Assembly: GCA_029972225.1 (NCBI GenBank) | Contig: CP124756.1 | Coordinates: forward strand, 1,160,001 to 1,224,000 | Reading direction: 5' to 3' | Length of the DNA stretch: 64,000 nucleotides | Origin: Candidatus Thiothrix putei | Lineage (GTDB): Bacteria; Pseudomonadota; Gammaproteobacteria; Thiotrichales; Thiotrichaceae | Part shown: positions 50,825 through 57,896 of the stretch, piece by piece | Numbering within the stretch: the stretch's first letter is position 1 | Layout: every line of letters begins with the position of its first letter | Made by a program: the position numbers and the translations under genes | Notes under the pieces: model-generated | What the model saw: the letters and a program-made list of their open reading frames with translations, nothing else | What the model was told of the DNA's origin: nothing | Databases searched by the model: none

Positions 50825-51909
50825 ACAGGCAGTCCCGGTTCGTGTGCGCCCCATGATAATACCACGCCGCAGCCCGGTGTTTCGTACAGGTCGATGCGGT
50901 CGAGTTGTGGCAAGCCTGCGGTGGCTTGGGCGCGTATCCAGCGGGCAACGCTGGCGGGGTCGGGTTCGTCTAGCCCGGTTAGGTCGTTGAGGTTGTGGTG
51001 GTCGAGCTGTTGGTAGATCGGCTTGAATTGCGTTTTTACGTCGCCGTAATCGATTGTCCAGCCCATTACGGTGTCGAGCGGGGCGGTGAGGTGCAGGCGG
51101 AGTAAGTAGCTGTGTCCGTGCAGGCGGCGCACGCTGTCAGAGGAGTCGGCGCGGGTCAGGGTTAGGGCGCTTTCAAAGCGTTGGTCTTTCCAGATGCGGT
51201 AATGTTGCCCGTCGTAGTGGCTGCCTGCGGTGACGGTTTCGTAGACGCTGACCCATGAGAGCGCGTCGAGTTCGGGCTTGAGGCGTTCCCATAGCCATGC
51301 GGCGAGGGTTTCGCTGGTGGGGTTGTCCAAGCCTTGGATGTCGTTGAGGCAGTGGTGGTGCAATTGGTCGTGCAGCGGTTGCCAGACGGCTTTGATGCGG
51401 TCGAAGTCTACGCCCATGTCTTGCGCTTGCAGGTTTTGGTTGGCGTGGAGGATGACTTCGAAACCGTGGCCGTGCATCCGTCCGCATTGGTGTCCGGGGG
51501 CGACGTTGGGGAGGCGGTGTGCGGCTTCAAATCGGAAGCGTCGCCAGATGTGGGCGTTGTCAGCAAGGTCGAGGTCTGCGCCTTGGTGCAAGGTGCTTTG
51601 CACGCCGACTGAAGCGACGCTGGGAAGGGCAAGGCGGGCGCGTATCCAACGGGCGAGGTTTTCATCCGTGGGCATCGGTAGGAATTGGTTGAGGTCGTTG
51701 TAGTCGAGCGGCGCAACGCTGTGGGCGAGCTGTTGGCGTAGGGCTTCGACGGAGCTTGTACCGATGGCGCGGACTTTGGCGAGAAAGCTGTGTCCGTGCA
51801 GGCGGCGGGCGGGGTGTGCGGCGGAAAGGGGGGATTGCCCTAGGGCATTTTCGACGCGGCAGGCGGCTTCAAAGGGGGCGGCGGCGACGTAAAACAGAGT
51901 TTCGTTCAT
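50821..51909 (-). CDS. queD: Triple-domain 6-carboxytetrahydropterin synthase-like protein
   Basis: 362 residues containing three successive PTPS/QueD units of about 120 residues, each with an HGH motif: ARRLHGHSF (~39), CGRMHGHGFEV (~146) and VRRLHGHSYLL (~265). Only the middle unit has the zinc His in FRFEAAHRLPN plus the catalytic Cys before HGH and the closing YETVTAGSHY. Units 1 and 3 have EAACRVEN and ESALTLTR in place of AAH, and Arg in place of Cys. So the middle unit probably catalyses and the outer two are structural or form the hexamer within fewer chains. Coupled to queE. Normal QueD has about 120 residues. Confidence 0.88.
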   Translation of the reverse strand: MNETLFYVAAAPFEAACRVENALGQSPLSAAHPARRLHGHSFLAKVRAIGTSSVEALRQQLAHSVAPLDYNDLNQFLPMPTDENLARWIRARLALPSVASVGVQSTLHQGADLDLADNAHIWRRFRFEAAHRLPNVAPGHQCGRMHGHGFEVILHANQNLQAQDMGVDFDRIKAVWQPLHDQLHHHCLNDIQGLDNPTSETLAAWLWERLKPELDALSWVSVYETVTAGSHYDGQHYRIWKDQRFESALTLTRADSSDSVRRLHGHSYLLRLHLTAPLDTVMGWTIDYGDVKTQFKPIYQQLDHHNLNDLTGLDEPDPASVARWIRAQATAGLPQLDRIDLYETPGCGVVLSWGAHEPGLPV

Positions 51910-52065
51910 GGGGTGGAGGGGGCTTGCTGGGAATCAAGCGGGAATTATGGCGTAGGCGGGGGCGTTGCGCTATGTTTTCGGTATACTCGACAGACTTGCA
52001 TAAAATTAACTGTAACCTGTTGTGTTACATTGCTTGGCGGATTATAGTAGCTAAAAGGAAGCAAG

Positions 52066-52344
52066 ATGATCATTAGCTTTATTCATAAAGGGTTAGAACG
52101 CTTTTACCTGACAGGTAGTAAAGCAGGTATTCAACCTGAACACGCTCCGAAATTGCGTCGAATTCTGACCGTTTTGGAAACAGCCCAGATACCAGATGAT
52201 ATGGATTTGCCCGGCTACCGACTTCATCCCCTGCAAGGCAATAGACAAGGAACATGGTCTGTTAGGGTCAGCGGTAACTGGCGTATTACGTTTCAATTTA
52301 CTGAGCAGAATGTTGAACTTGTCGATTATGAAGACTATCACTGA
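52066..52344 (+). CDS. higB: HigB-type RelE-fold toxin
   Basis: 92 residues: [90 protein letters not shown], the full HigB pattern including the conserved [14 protein letters not shown] ribosome-dependent mRNA interferase in studied cases. Good RBS (AAGGAAG). Antitoxin gene 11 bp downstream; toxin-first order is normal for higBA. Confidence 0.93.
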   Translation: MIISFIHKGLERFYLTGSKAGIQPEHAPKLRRILTVLETAQIPDDMDLPGYRLHPLQGNRQGTWSVRVSGNWRITFQFTEQNVELVDYEDYH

Positions 52345-52355
52345 GGAAATACGAT

Positions 52356-52619
52356 ATGCCGATGTATGATCCTGCCCATCCGGGTGAAATCCTTGGAGAA
52401 GATATTCTCAAAGAGTTAAATATAACCATTACCGCAGCCGCTGAAAAACTTGGCATTAGCCGGAAGACACTTTCTGCTATCGTTAATGGTCATGCCCCCA
52501 TTACAGCAGAAACCGCTATCAAATTGGAGAAAGTATTTGGCAAGCCTGATGCTGAGCATTGGCTACGTATGCAAATGACTTATGATTTGTACCATGCTCG
52601 TCAGAAAATGGCGGCATAA
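52356..52619 (+). CDS. higA: HigA-type HTH antitoxin
   Basis: 87 residues: [78 protein letters not shown] helix-turn-helix of the HigA/VapI type. Binds HigB and represses the operon in known cases. Ends 3 bp before the convergent DUF2283 gene. Confidence 0.93.
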   Translation: MPMYDPAHPGEILGEDILKELNITITAAAEKLGISRKTLSAIVNGHAPITAETAIKLEKVFGKPDAEHWLRMQMTYDLYHARQKMAA

Positions 52620-52621
52620 TG

Positions 52622-52903
52622 TCAAATCTGGCGGGTGCGGTGGTGGGTAAGATCGGTATATTCGACAGGCTTGCAAAGCTGATCTATCGGCACGGGTGTG
52701 CCTGTATGCTGCAAGAAGCCGCGCAATGATTTTGCTGGATAAAGTCCCTTTTCTTTGGCTTCGAGTATGACAATCTGAACGATATTGCCGTCTTTATCGT
52801 AGCTGATATTGATATTCCAGCTCTGCGAGACTTCACGGACAATCGGGTTATTGTTGAACCGTTGAACAAGGATGTCATCATCTTCGTAGTATTTAATGTT
52901 CAT
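52622..52903 (-). CDS. DUF2283 protein
   Basis: 93 residues: MNIKYYEDDDILVQRFNNNP, IVREVSQSWNINISYDKDGNIVQIVILEAKEKGL is the DUF2283 core, with a C-terminal extension. These proteins often sit beside DUF4258 or other toxin-like genes as the putative antitoxin; here the upstream minus-strand partner is missing, and only a short fragment reading CANTRKFVYGADTWERRL is left at about 52923-52976. Confidence 0.7.
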   Translation of the reverse strand: MNIKYYEDDDILVQRFNNNPIVREVSQSWNINISYDKDGNIVQIVILEAKEKGLYPAKSLRGFLQHTGTPVPIDQLCKPVEYTDLTHHRTRQI

Positions 52904-53032
52904 CGTTTAACTCCCAGTTGATCATAGCCGTCTTTCCCACGTATCAGCGCCGTAGACAAACTTTCTCGTGTTAGCGCATGACGGAATCATCTTTATTCGG
53001 TCATCGAGCAACTTGTTGGTGCAAAATCATTA

Positions 53033-53419
53033 TCACCAAATAATCTGGACAGGATAATGCTTGAAAACCCCATCACCACTCAGAAACACCATTTCCTCAA
53101 CATTGGCTTGGGCAATCAGAAGACGATCAAACGGGTCTTTATGAACATCAGGTAAAGCAGCAACCCCCAACACATGGGCTGTCTGTATCGGTAAAATCTG
53201 AATGGCATTTTTTTGCACTTGTTCTGAGACCAGCCTATCCAACGGCAGATGAAGTTCCAATTTGCCTAATTGATGCTTTATCTGCATCTCCCAAATGCTG
53301 GAAACGCTCAAAAATATCTCATTTTGAGTATCTTCACACAGTGCCAGCACCTTGGCGGGAAGTTTGTTTGGTTGGCTGTCCCACCATAAAAATGTGTGGG
53401 TATCTAACAGCAGCCTCAT
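53033..53419 (-). CDS. PIN-domain toxin (VapC-like, PIN_Sll0205 type)
   Basis: 128 residues: MRLLLDTHTFLWWDSQPNKLPAKVLAL, then SVSSIWEMQIKHQLGKLELHLPLDRLV, LPDVHKDPFDRLLIAQANVEEMVFLSGDGVFKHYPVQIIW. The acidic residues (D6, E43, D98, D101 and D118 approx.) are in place. The start overlaps the antitoxin stop by 4 bp. Confidence 0.9.
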   Translation of the reverse strand: MRLLLDTHTFLWWDSQPNKLPAKVLALCEDTQNEIFLSVSSIWEMQIKHQLGKLELHLPLDRLVSEQVQKNAIQILPIQTAHVLGVAALPDVHKDPFDRLLIAQANVEEMVFLSGDGVFKHYPVQIIW

Positions 53420-53640
53420 TCTGTACCCAGCCAGAAATCGTCTGATAAGGGCGCATCGAAATCAGCAGTCATCACCGCACAACCAGCGTGTAAGCCAGCC
53501 TGACGTGTTGTTGGCACAGCAGATTGGGCAAGGGGCGCACTGTATTTATTGAACAGAAATTCAACAAAATTAAGTATTTCTCGTTGAACACTCTCCGGCA
53601 AACGGCGGGTGTGTTCAGTGATTAGCTCTACTGTACCCAT
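53416..53640 (-). CDS. DUF2281-type antitoxin
   Basis: 74 residues: MGTVELITEHTRRLPESVQREILNFVEFLFNKY is the DUF2281 pattern, followed by a toxin-binding tail (DFDAPLSDDFWLG). It is coupled to the PIN toxin by a 4-bp overlap. Confidence 0.85.
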   Translation of the reverse strand: MGTVELITEHTRRLPESVQREILNFVEFLFNKYSAPLAQSAVPTTRQAGLHAGCAVMTADFDAPLSDDFWLGTE

Positions 53641-53670
53641 AATGGTATCACTCCAGCTATTTCTCTTGGA

Positions 53671-53883
53671 TCAGTATAGCCAAGGATACCCCTGTTGACC
53701 ATTCTCGGTGTGGCACGAACCTTCCCGCGTATCAGCGCGGCGCACGAATCCAATATTTTCGGCGTTTGAATCTGGCATGGATTTTCTCAGGTTAGCACAT
53801 GAGGAACTTATACCATCGGTAAATGAAAATTCGGCGCGGAGTTTACAGACGAATTCAGAAGTAGGGTTTTCAGTGTCTTTCAT
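53671..53883 (-). CDS. Possible small protein of unknown function
   Basis: From ATG 53883 (with AGAGGA 8-14 nt upstream) a 70-residue frame reads MKDTENPTSEFVCKLRAEFS, SCANLRKSMPDSNAENIGFVRRADTREG. A related fragment (CANTRKFVYGADT) sits at about 52930-52976. No family recognised; it lies between the queD remnant and the DUF2281 antitoxin and could be debris. Confidence 0.3.
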   Translation of the reverse strand: MKDTENPTSEFVCKLRAEFSFTDGISSSCANLRKSMPDSNAENIGFVRRADTREGSCHTENGQQGYPWLY

Positions 53884-53929
53884 CGGGTCATTCCTCTTAG
53901 GTTGCTTTGGGCATATTCCATCGCGGGAG

Positions 53930-54150
53930 TATGGTGCAATTGGTCGTGCAACGGTTGCCAGACGGCGGCAAGGTGGTCGAAGTCTACGCCCATGTCTTGC
54001 GCTTGCAGGTTTTGGTTGGCGTGGAGGATGACCTCGAAACCGTGGCCGTGCATCCGTCCGCATTGGTGTCCGGGGGCGACGCTGGGCAGGGCGAGGCGGG
54101 CGCGTATCCAACGGCGAGGTTTTCATCCGTGGGCATCGGCAGGAATTGGT
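53930..54150 (-). pseudogene. Scrambled partial copy of queD
   Basis: About 150 bp (53933-54085) match queD 51357-51510 almost base for base, including the CGRMHGHGFEVILHANQNLQAQDMGVDF region. The next ~65 bp match queD 51620-51690 (NQFLPMPTDENLA...RARLALP). The intervening 110 bp are deleted and the frame is broken at the joint. It is therefore a dead duplicate, not an independent gene. Confidence 0.8.
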
Positions 54151-54226
54151 TGATGAAAGCGCATGCGGGAATGCGCGTTGTGGCGTGAACCTTGCTACTA
54201 TCGGGCAAAACGAACGAGGTAGGTTT

Positions 54227-55270
54227 ATGCACACACAGCACCACGATTTGATCCAAACCATCCAACGCAATTGCCATATTGCCGACGCACGCCACGCGGG
54301 TGATTACACCTTATGCGTGTATTTGCTGAAAATGCGCGAATTTTACCGCTGGGAAAAAGGCATCCTCCTCAGCGAAGTCGTGACCAGCGATGACGTGGGC
54401 GAATGGCTCACTCAGCGCGAAGCCGTGTGGGATGCGCTGGATACACAAGATTACGCCCCGTTACCGCTCAATGGCAGCGGTGAACACGACCCGTTTGCCA
54501 ATGAAACCATCAACGCCGCGTTGAATAGCGCAGGGTTGGTCTACAGCGCTGGTTACGGTCGGCGTTGCCGCCCGCTGTTTTTCCTGGCGGAACTGGAACA
54601 AGTGATCGAACAAGATGGTTACACCATTCTGGTCGCAGGGCGAGAACTGGCGCGGGATGTGGAAGCGCCACCCGCCATGAATCAAGGCAAACAGGTCTTC
54701 ATTCGCCGCGAATCCTTACGCCGCATGGTGTGGGAAAAAGTTGACGAATGGCGTTGGAGCGGGCTGGATAACCCGATGGGCCGTGCGTTGGCGCACTACG
54801 ATTTCGATGCGGATGTGGAAGCGGCGTTGGATGCAATGGCGGCGGCTGAAATTCAAACCGTGATTGCGCACGAAATCGGCGAAGTGAAAGCGGGGCAAGC
54901 CTTGGGTGATGCGGCATGGCAAACCATGTTGTTTGCTTTGCCGCCGTCGCACGCTGACATTATGTTGCGGGCGGTGCGTGATTTACTGGCGGATTGTTTG
55001 CATACCTTGCCGGAATTGTTGGTGCGTGGGAACGCTGCGTCGATCCATTTTTATTTCGGCAATCTGGCAGCGATGCGCAAGAAACTGGCTCCGCAGTTGG
55101 TGGCGGCGTATCAGCATTGGCATGAGACGGGCGATGCGGAGAAGATTGCTGCGTATGCGGAGTGGGGGCGTGAGCATTGGGCAACGGTTGGGCGCAAGGC
55201 GTTGGCGGTGTTTCAGGCTAAGGGTGTGGCGGCGTTGGCGGAGATTGAGGCGATGGTGTCTTGTGGATAA
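54227..55270 (+). CDS. Conserved hypothetical protein (Sfum_1244-like)
   Basis: 347 residues from ATG 54227 (AGGTAGG upstream): MHTQHHDLIQTIQRNCHIADARHAGDYTLCVYLLKMREFYRWEKGILLSEVV, later RRESLRRMVWEKVDEWRW, THEIGE-like IAHEIGEVKAGQALGD, and a helical C-terminus. I associate it with the family named after Sfum_1244 from memory; there is no known function. The IAHEIGE motif looks like a metalloprotease HExxH fragment but lacks the second His. The upstream in-frame ATG at 54146 falls in the queD debris and is unlikely. Confidence 0.7.
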   Translation: MHTQHHDLIQTIQRNCHIADARHAGDYTLCVYLLKMREFYRWEKGILLSEVVTSDDVGEWLTQREAVWDALDTQDYAPLPLNGSGEHDPFANETINAALNSAGLVYSAGYGRRCRPLFFLAELEQVIEQDGYTILVAGRELARDVEAPPAMNQGKQVFIRRESLRRMVWEKVDEWRWSGLDNPMGRALAHYDFDADVEAALDAMAAAEIQTVIAHEIGEVKAGQALGDAAWQTMLFALPPSHADIMLRAVRDLLADCLHTLPELLVRGNAASIHFYFGNLAAMRKKLAPQLVAAYQHWHETGDAEKIAAYAEWGREHWATVGRKALAVFQAKGVAALAEIEAMVSCG

Positions 55271-55481
55271 AACCTTCAATGACACTACGCTAAGTTCGCG
55301 CCCAGCACTCGCTGCCAGCTTGTTTCGTGATGGTTTGATGTCATTAGGCAAAGCAACCCAATTTAGCGGATTAAGCATGAGCGCTTTCATCACGCATTTG
55401 GCGAGTTTTGGCATTGAAATTGCCCGACCCGATGAAACTACCGCACATGAAACTCAAGATTTGTCGGCATGGCTGTCATAA
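55263..55481 (+). CDS. UPF0175-like antitoxin, second copy
   Basis: From GTG 55263: MDKTFNDTTLSSRPALAASL, FRDGLMSLGKATQFSGLSMSAFITHLASFGIEIARPDETTAHETQDLSAWLS, 72 residues; the LGKAxxxxGLSxxxFIxxLxxxGI pattern is UPF0175. It begins inside the end of the preceding gene. Its partner PIN gene is broken (next entry), so the antitoxin is an orphan. Confidence 0.65.
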   Translation: MDKTFNDTTLSSRPALAASLFRDGLMSLGKATQFSGLSMSAFITHLASFGIEIARPDETTAHETQDLSAWLS

Positions 55482-55706
55482 TCAGCGACATTGGTCCGCT
55501 CTATTGGCATTTGCGGGCATTCATCAGCTAATGATTCTGCAACAACTGTTTACTTGCAACGCAAGTTGGCATTTGTCGGTACGGTGAAAGTGTTATGGAT
55601 AGCAGAGCAGCGGCATTTGATAAATGATGCAGCCGTGCTGTTAGATGCGATGGCGGCAAATGGTTATTACTTGTCCCGCCAATTGTTGCAGCAAATCAGC
55701 GAGTGA
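55471..55706 (+). pseudogene. Remnant of a DUF3368 PIN toxin
   Basis: Starts MAVIISDIGPL overlapping the antitoxin stop, then a one-base shift gives LLAFAGIHQLMILQQLF. The centre is missing, and the tail VGTVKVLWIAEQRHLINDAAVLLDAMAANGYYLSRQLLQQISE is the DUF3368 C-terminus. Both a frameshift and an internal deletion of some 60-80 codons are needed to explain it. Confidence 0.7.
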
Positions 55707-55775
55707 AGTTAGTGAGACTCTTGCCAACTGCAACTAACGTAGTCGGGCAGTGTCATTGGGTATCTCTTGTGATAC

Positions 55776-55937
55776 GACGCGGTGGTGCTTCTAATTGTGG
55801 TTCTGAACCTCCCGATAAATCGAGGTGTCGGGCGCACACTTACTTTGGATGATATTCGGCATTATCAGAAAATCATTGTGGCGTTGAAAGAAACTGACCG
55901 TCTGATGCAAGAAATTGATCAGGCATGGAAACCTTAA
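55776..55937 (+). pseudogene. C-terminal fragment of an unidentified protein
   Basis: An open frame after a TGA reads VVLLIVVLNLPINRGVGRTL, TLDDIRHYQKIIVALKETDRLMQEIDQAWKP and stops at 55937. The DDIRHYQKIIVALKET..LM.EID pattern recalls the C-terminus of large N6-adenine DNA methyltransferase/restriction proteins, from memory; weak. There is no start codon. Confidence 0.35.
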
Positions 55938-55939
55938 AC

Positions 55940-56156
55940 ATGTTAGCAGTAAACTCTTTGCGGGAACGTTTGGTAGAAGAAGCTTACCAGATTAGTGATA
56001 CCAAATTTGCGGAACTATTGGATGAGTTAAAACATTGCATCCGCCAACCAAACCTTGGAAGCCGTGTTGGAAAAAACCGTGGATGTATTGCACCTGCGCG
56101 GACTCACCAACTCACGCCTGAAAGCCCGTATCGAACAGGAAGCCGTTTATGTATGA
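55940..56156 (+). pseudogene. Broken gene upstream of the HEPN remnant
   Basis: MLAVNSLRERLVEEAYQISD TKFAELLDEL from 55940 in one frame, then in another frame QTLEAVLEKTVDVLHLRGLTNSRLKARIEQEAVYV ending TGA 56154-56156, overlapping the HEPN start. The EQEAVYV end is what nucleotidyltransferase (MNT) antitoxins often have before HEPN/DUF86 toxins, so this may be an MNT remnant; weak. Confidence 0.35.
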
Positions 56157-56485
56157 CCGTGAACTGCTGATTGAAAAGCTGCAAACCTTGCTGGCAGCAC
56201 TGCGCCGCATCCCTCGCCGTTTTGCTTCAATCACTGAACCTTCCGATTTCTATCTGACGGAAGACGGCGAGGATAAGCTGGATGCCATTTGCATGATTTT
56301 AATTGCAGAGCAGGTGAAGAGCTGAAAAATATCGACCGTAAAACCGAAGGTAAACTTTTCCCGCAATACCCAGCGGTAAGATGGCGTGGGGCAATGGGAA
56401 TGCGGGATGTGCTGGCACACACCTACTTCCATGTTGACGCAGAACAGTTATTCAATATCTGTAAAAATGACATTCCCACCATGAT
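56149..56485 (+). pseudogene. Frameshifted HEPN-domain (DUF86-type) toxin
   Basis: ATG 56149: MYDRELLIEKLQTLLAALRR, EPSDFYLTEDGEDKLDAICMILIA; after a one-base shift near 56310 it continues AGEELKNIDRKTEGKLFPQYPAVRWRGAMGMRDVLAHTYFHVDAEQLFNICKNDIPTM. The RNase motif R-D-V-L-A-H (Rx4H) is intact. One indel inactivates it; the 3' end merges into the next fragment. Confidence 0.75.
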
Positions 56486-56605
56486 TGCGGCATCATTGCC
56501 CAGCCCGGCAGAATCCGTTTCCACATTCGCCCAGCTAGAAAAAACCTGTTCAGCGGTCGGGCTGCGCAAGCGGTTTTGCGTACAGATGAATAGGGCGCGG
56601 ATCAT
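56483..56605 (-). pseudogene. N-terminal fragment of a low-molecular-weight phosphatase-like protein
   Basis: MIRALFICTQNRLRSPTAEQ, VFSSWANVETDSAGLGNDA: the LFICxxNRxRSPTAE phosphate loop of the low-molecular-weight tyrosine phosphatase family. It covers only about 41 codons before homology ends at the HEPN remnant, so the C-terminal two thirds are gone. Confidence 0.6.
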
Positions 56606-56621
56606 TGCGGGTGACTCATGA

Positions 56622-57764
56622 TTAACGAAATGGCGGAAATCCATCAAAAAACGGGTCAAACCCAAAGTCTGGTTCAGGCAAGCGCACGTTTTTCAGCCAA
56701 GCTTTAAGGTATTTCACATCCTTAAATAGCCGCAAATCTTGCTGGATACGTTTAATTTCTGCCTGCATCGTTTGAATGTCTTGCTTGAGTAACATCGCCA
56801 GGCGTTTGGGGGAAAGCGGTTCAAACGGTGGAATTTGCACCATCATGCGGATTTGGTCTTCTTTAAGCATGACTTCTTCTTGTAATTCAGCCAGTTGGTC
56901 ACTGAGGACTTTGTTGTAATGCTTGAGGCGTTCGGCACTCAGGCTGCTGAGTTTGCTTTGGTCGATTTGCTCAACCGCGAGTTGTAATTCCAGCAGTTTC
57001 AGCAAATCTTTATTGGCGTAAGCGACGGTTACTTGCTGCATCAGTTCGGTTTTGCGTTCGCGTTCTATCGGGTCTTGTTCGCGGTCGGGGTGCAAGGCAC
57101 TGGTGAGTTGGCGGTAAACGGCTTGGATGGATTTGCTGACATTGGCGGCTTCTTCCGCATCCTTGGCTTCTTTTGCCAGTTGTTTGGCGGATTTTTTGCG
57201 TTGGGGGCGGGCAGCAGCAGCGGCTTCTGCCTCGGCTTCGCGCTGTTTGACCTTTTCGGCGAGGCGTTCGGCGGTTGCTTGCGGGTTTTGCAAGTCGAAT
57301 TCATCATCGTCCAGGCTTATCCCGAATTCTTTTTCAAGCATGGATTTCATGAACTCGTTTGCCATCATTTGTTCTTCTTCCGCTTCGGTATCGTAGTCGC
57401 TGGCGGTGTATTTGTTATACATGGCTTTTAACTCGTCGTCGTCACCGCTGCGTAGCAATTCTTCGCAGAGTTCCACGATGAGGTGCGTGAGTTTTTCTTG
57501 TTGGGTTTTGGTGAATTTATTGGCGGTGAATTGCTGATCCAGCAGGTGAGCCATTGCCGTTTGCTGTTCCTTCATGCTTTGTTTTAACGGCTCTAGCTTG
57601 TCGACGGCATCGGTGCGGCAACGCTCGAACGTTTCCTGCCACTCTGCCAAGAGTTGTTTTTGCGCGTCGATCTTTTTGATGAGGCTGTTGAACTTCTTTT
57701 GTGCGGGTGACAGTACCGCTTGTGCGGGAGCGGTGTGAATGTGGACAACTTTTTTGCTGGACAT
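56622..57764 (-). CDS. J-domain-like protein with long helical region
   Basis: 380 residues. An N-terminal helical/coiled-coil part (residues 20-190, many K/E/Q), then a J-domain-like segment at about 205-255: ISKSIQAVYRQLTSALHPDREQDPIERERKTELMQQVTVAYANKDLLKLLELQ, with the HPD motif essential for stimulating DnaK. Then a second coiled coil (SDQLAELQEEVMLKEDQIRMMV) and a tail ending FDPFFDGFPPFR. A co-chaperone role is inferred from HPD; the partner is unknown. A good isolated gene, diverging from the hydrolase at 57897. Confidence 0.75.
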   Translation of the reverse strand: MSSKKVVHIHTAPAQAVLSPAQKKFNSLIKKIDAQKQLLAEWQETFERCRTDAVDKLEPLKQSMKEQQTAMAHLLDQQFTANKFTKTQQEKLTHLIVELCEELLRSGDDDELKAMYNKYTASDYDTEAEEEQMMANEFMKSMLEKEFGISLDDDEFDLQNPQATAERLAEKVKQREAEAEAAAAARPQRKKSAKQLAKEAKDAEEAANVSKSIQAVYRQLTSALHPDREQDPIERERKTELMQQVTVAYANKDLLKLLELQLAVEQIDQSKLSSLSAERLKHYNKVLSDQLAELQEEVMLKEDQIRMMVQIPPFEPLSPKRLAMLLKQDIQTMQAEIKRIQQDLRLFKDVKYLKAWLKNVRLPEPDFGFDPFFDGFPPFR

Positions 57765-57896
57765 GGGGCTTCCTAATACTGATTTTAGCGGTAGTGTGGC
57801 ATCAGATGACGCTTTGTTCCAGCAGGAAATCTGGGGAAAGTTTCGTTTGGTCAGGAATGCACTGGCAGTCGTGAGAAAACGACCTAAACTTGCAGA

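Noticed and set aside
53984-54295. Minus-strand frame that could be called a small QueD protein
   Set aside because: It is a rearranged copy of queD pieces with a broken frame; annotated as a pseudogene instead.
54906-55262. Frame overlapping the 3' half of the 54227 gene
   Set aside because: Only its last 72 codons (from GTG 55263) resemble a real protein; the rest is Arg/Trp-rich shadow sequence.
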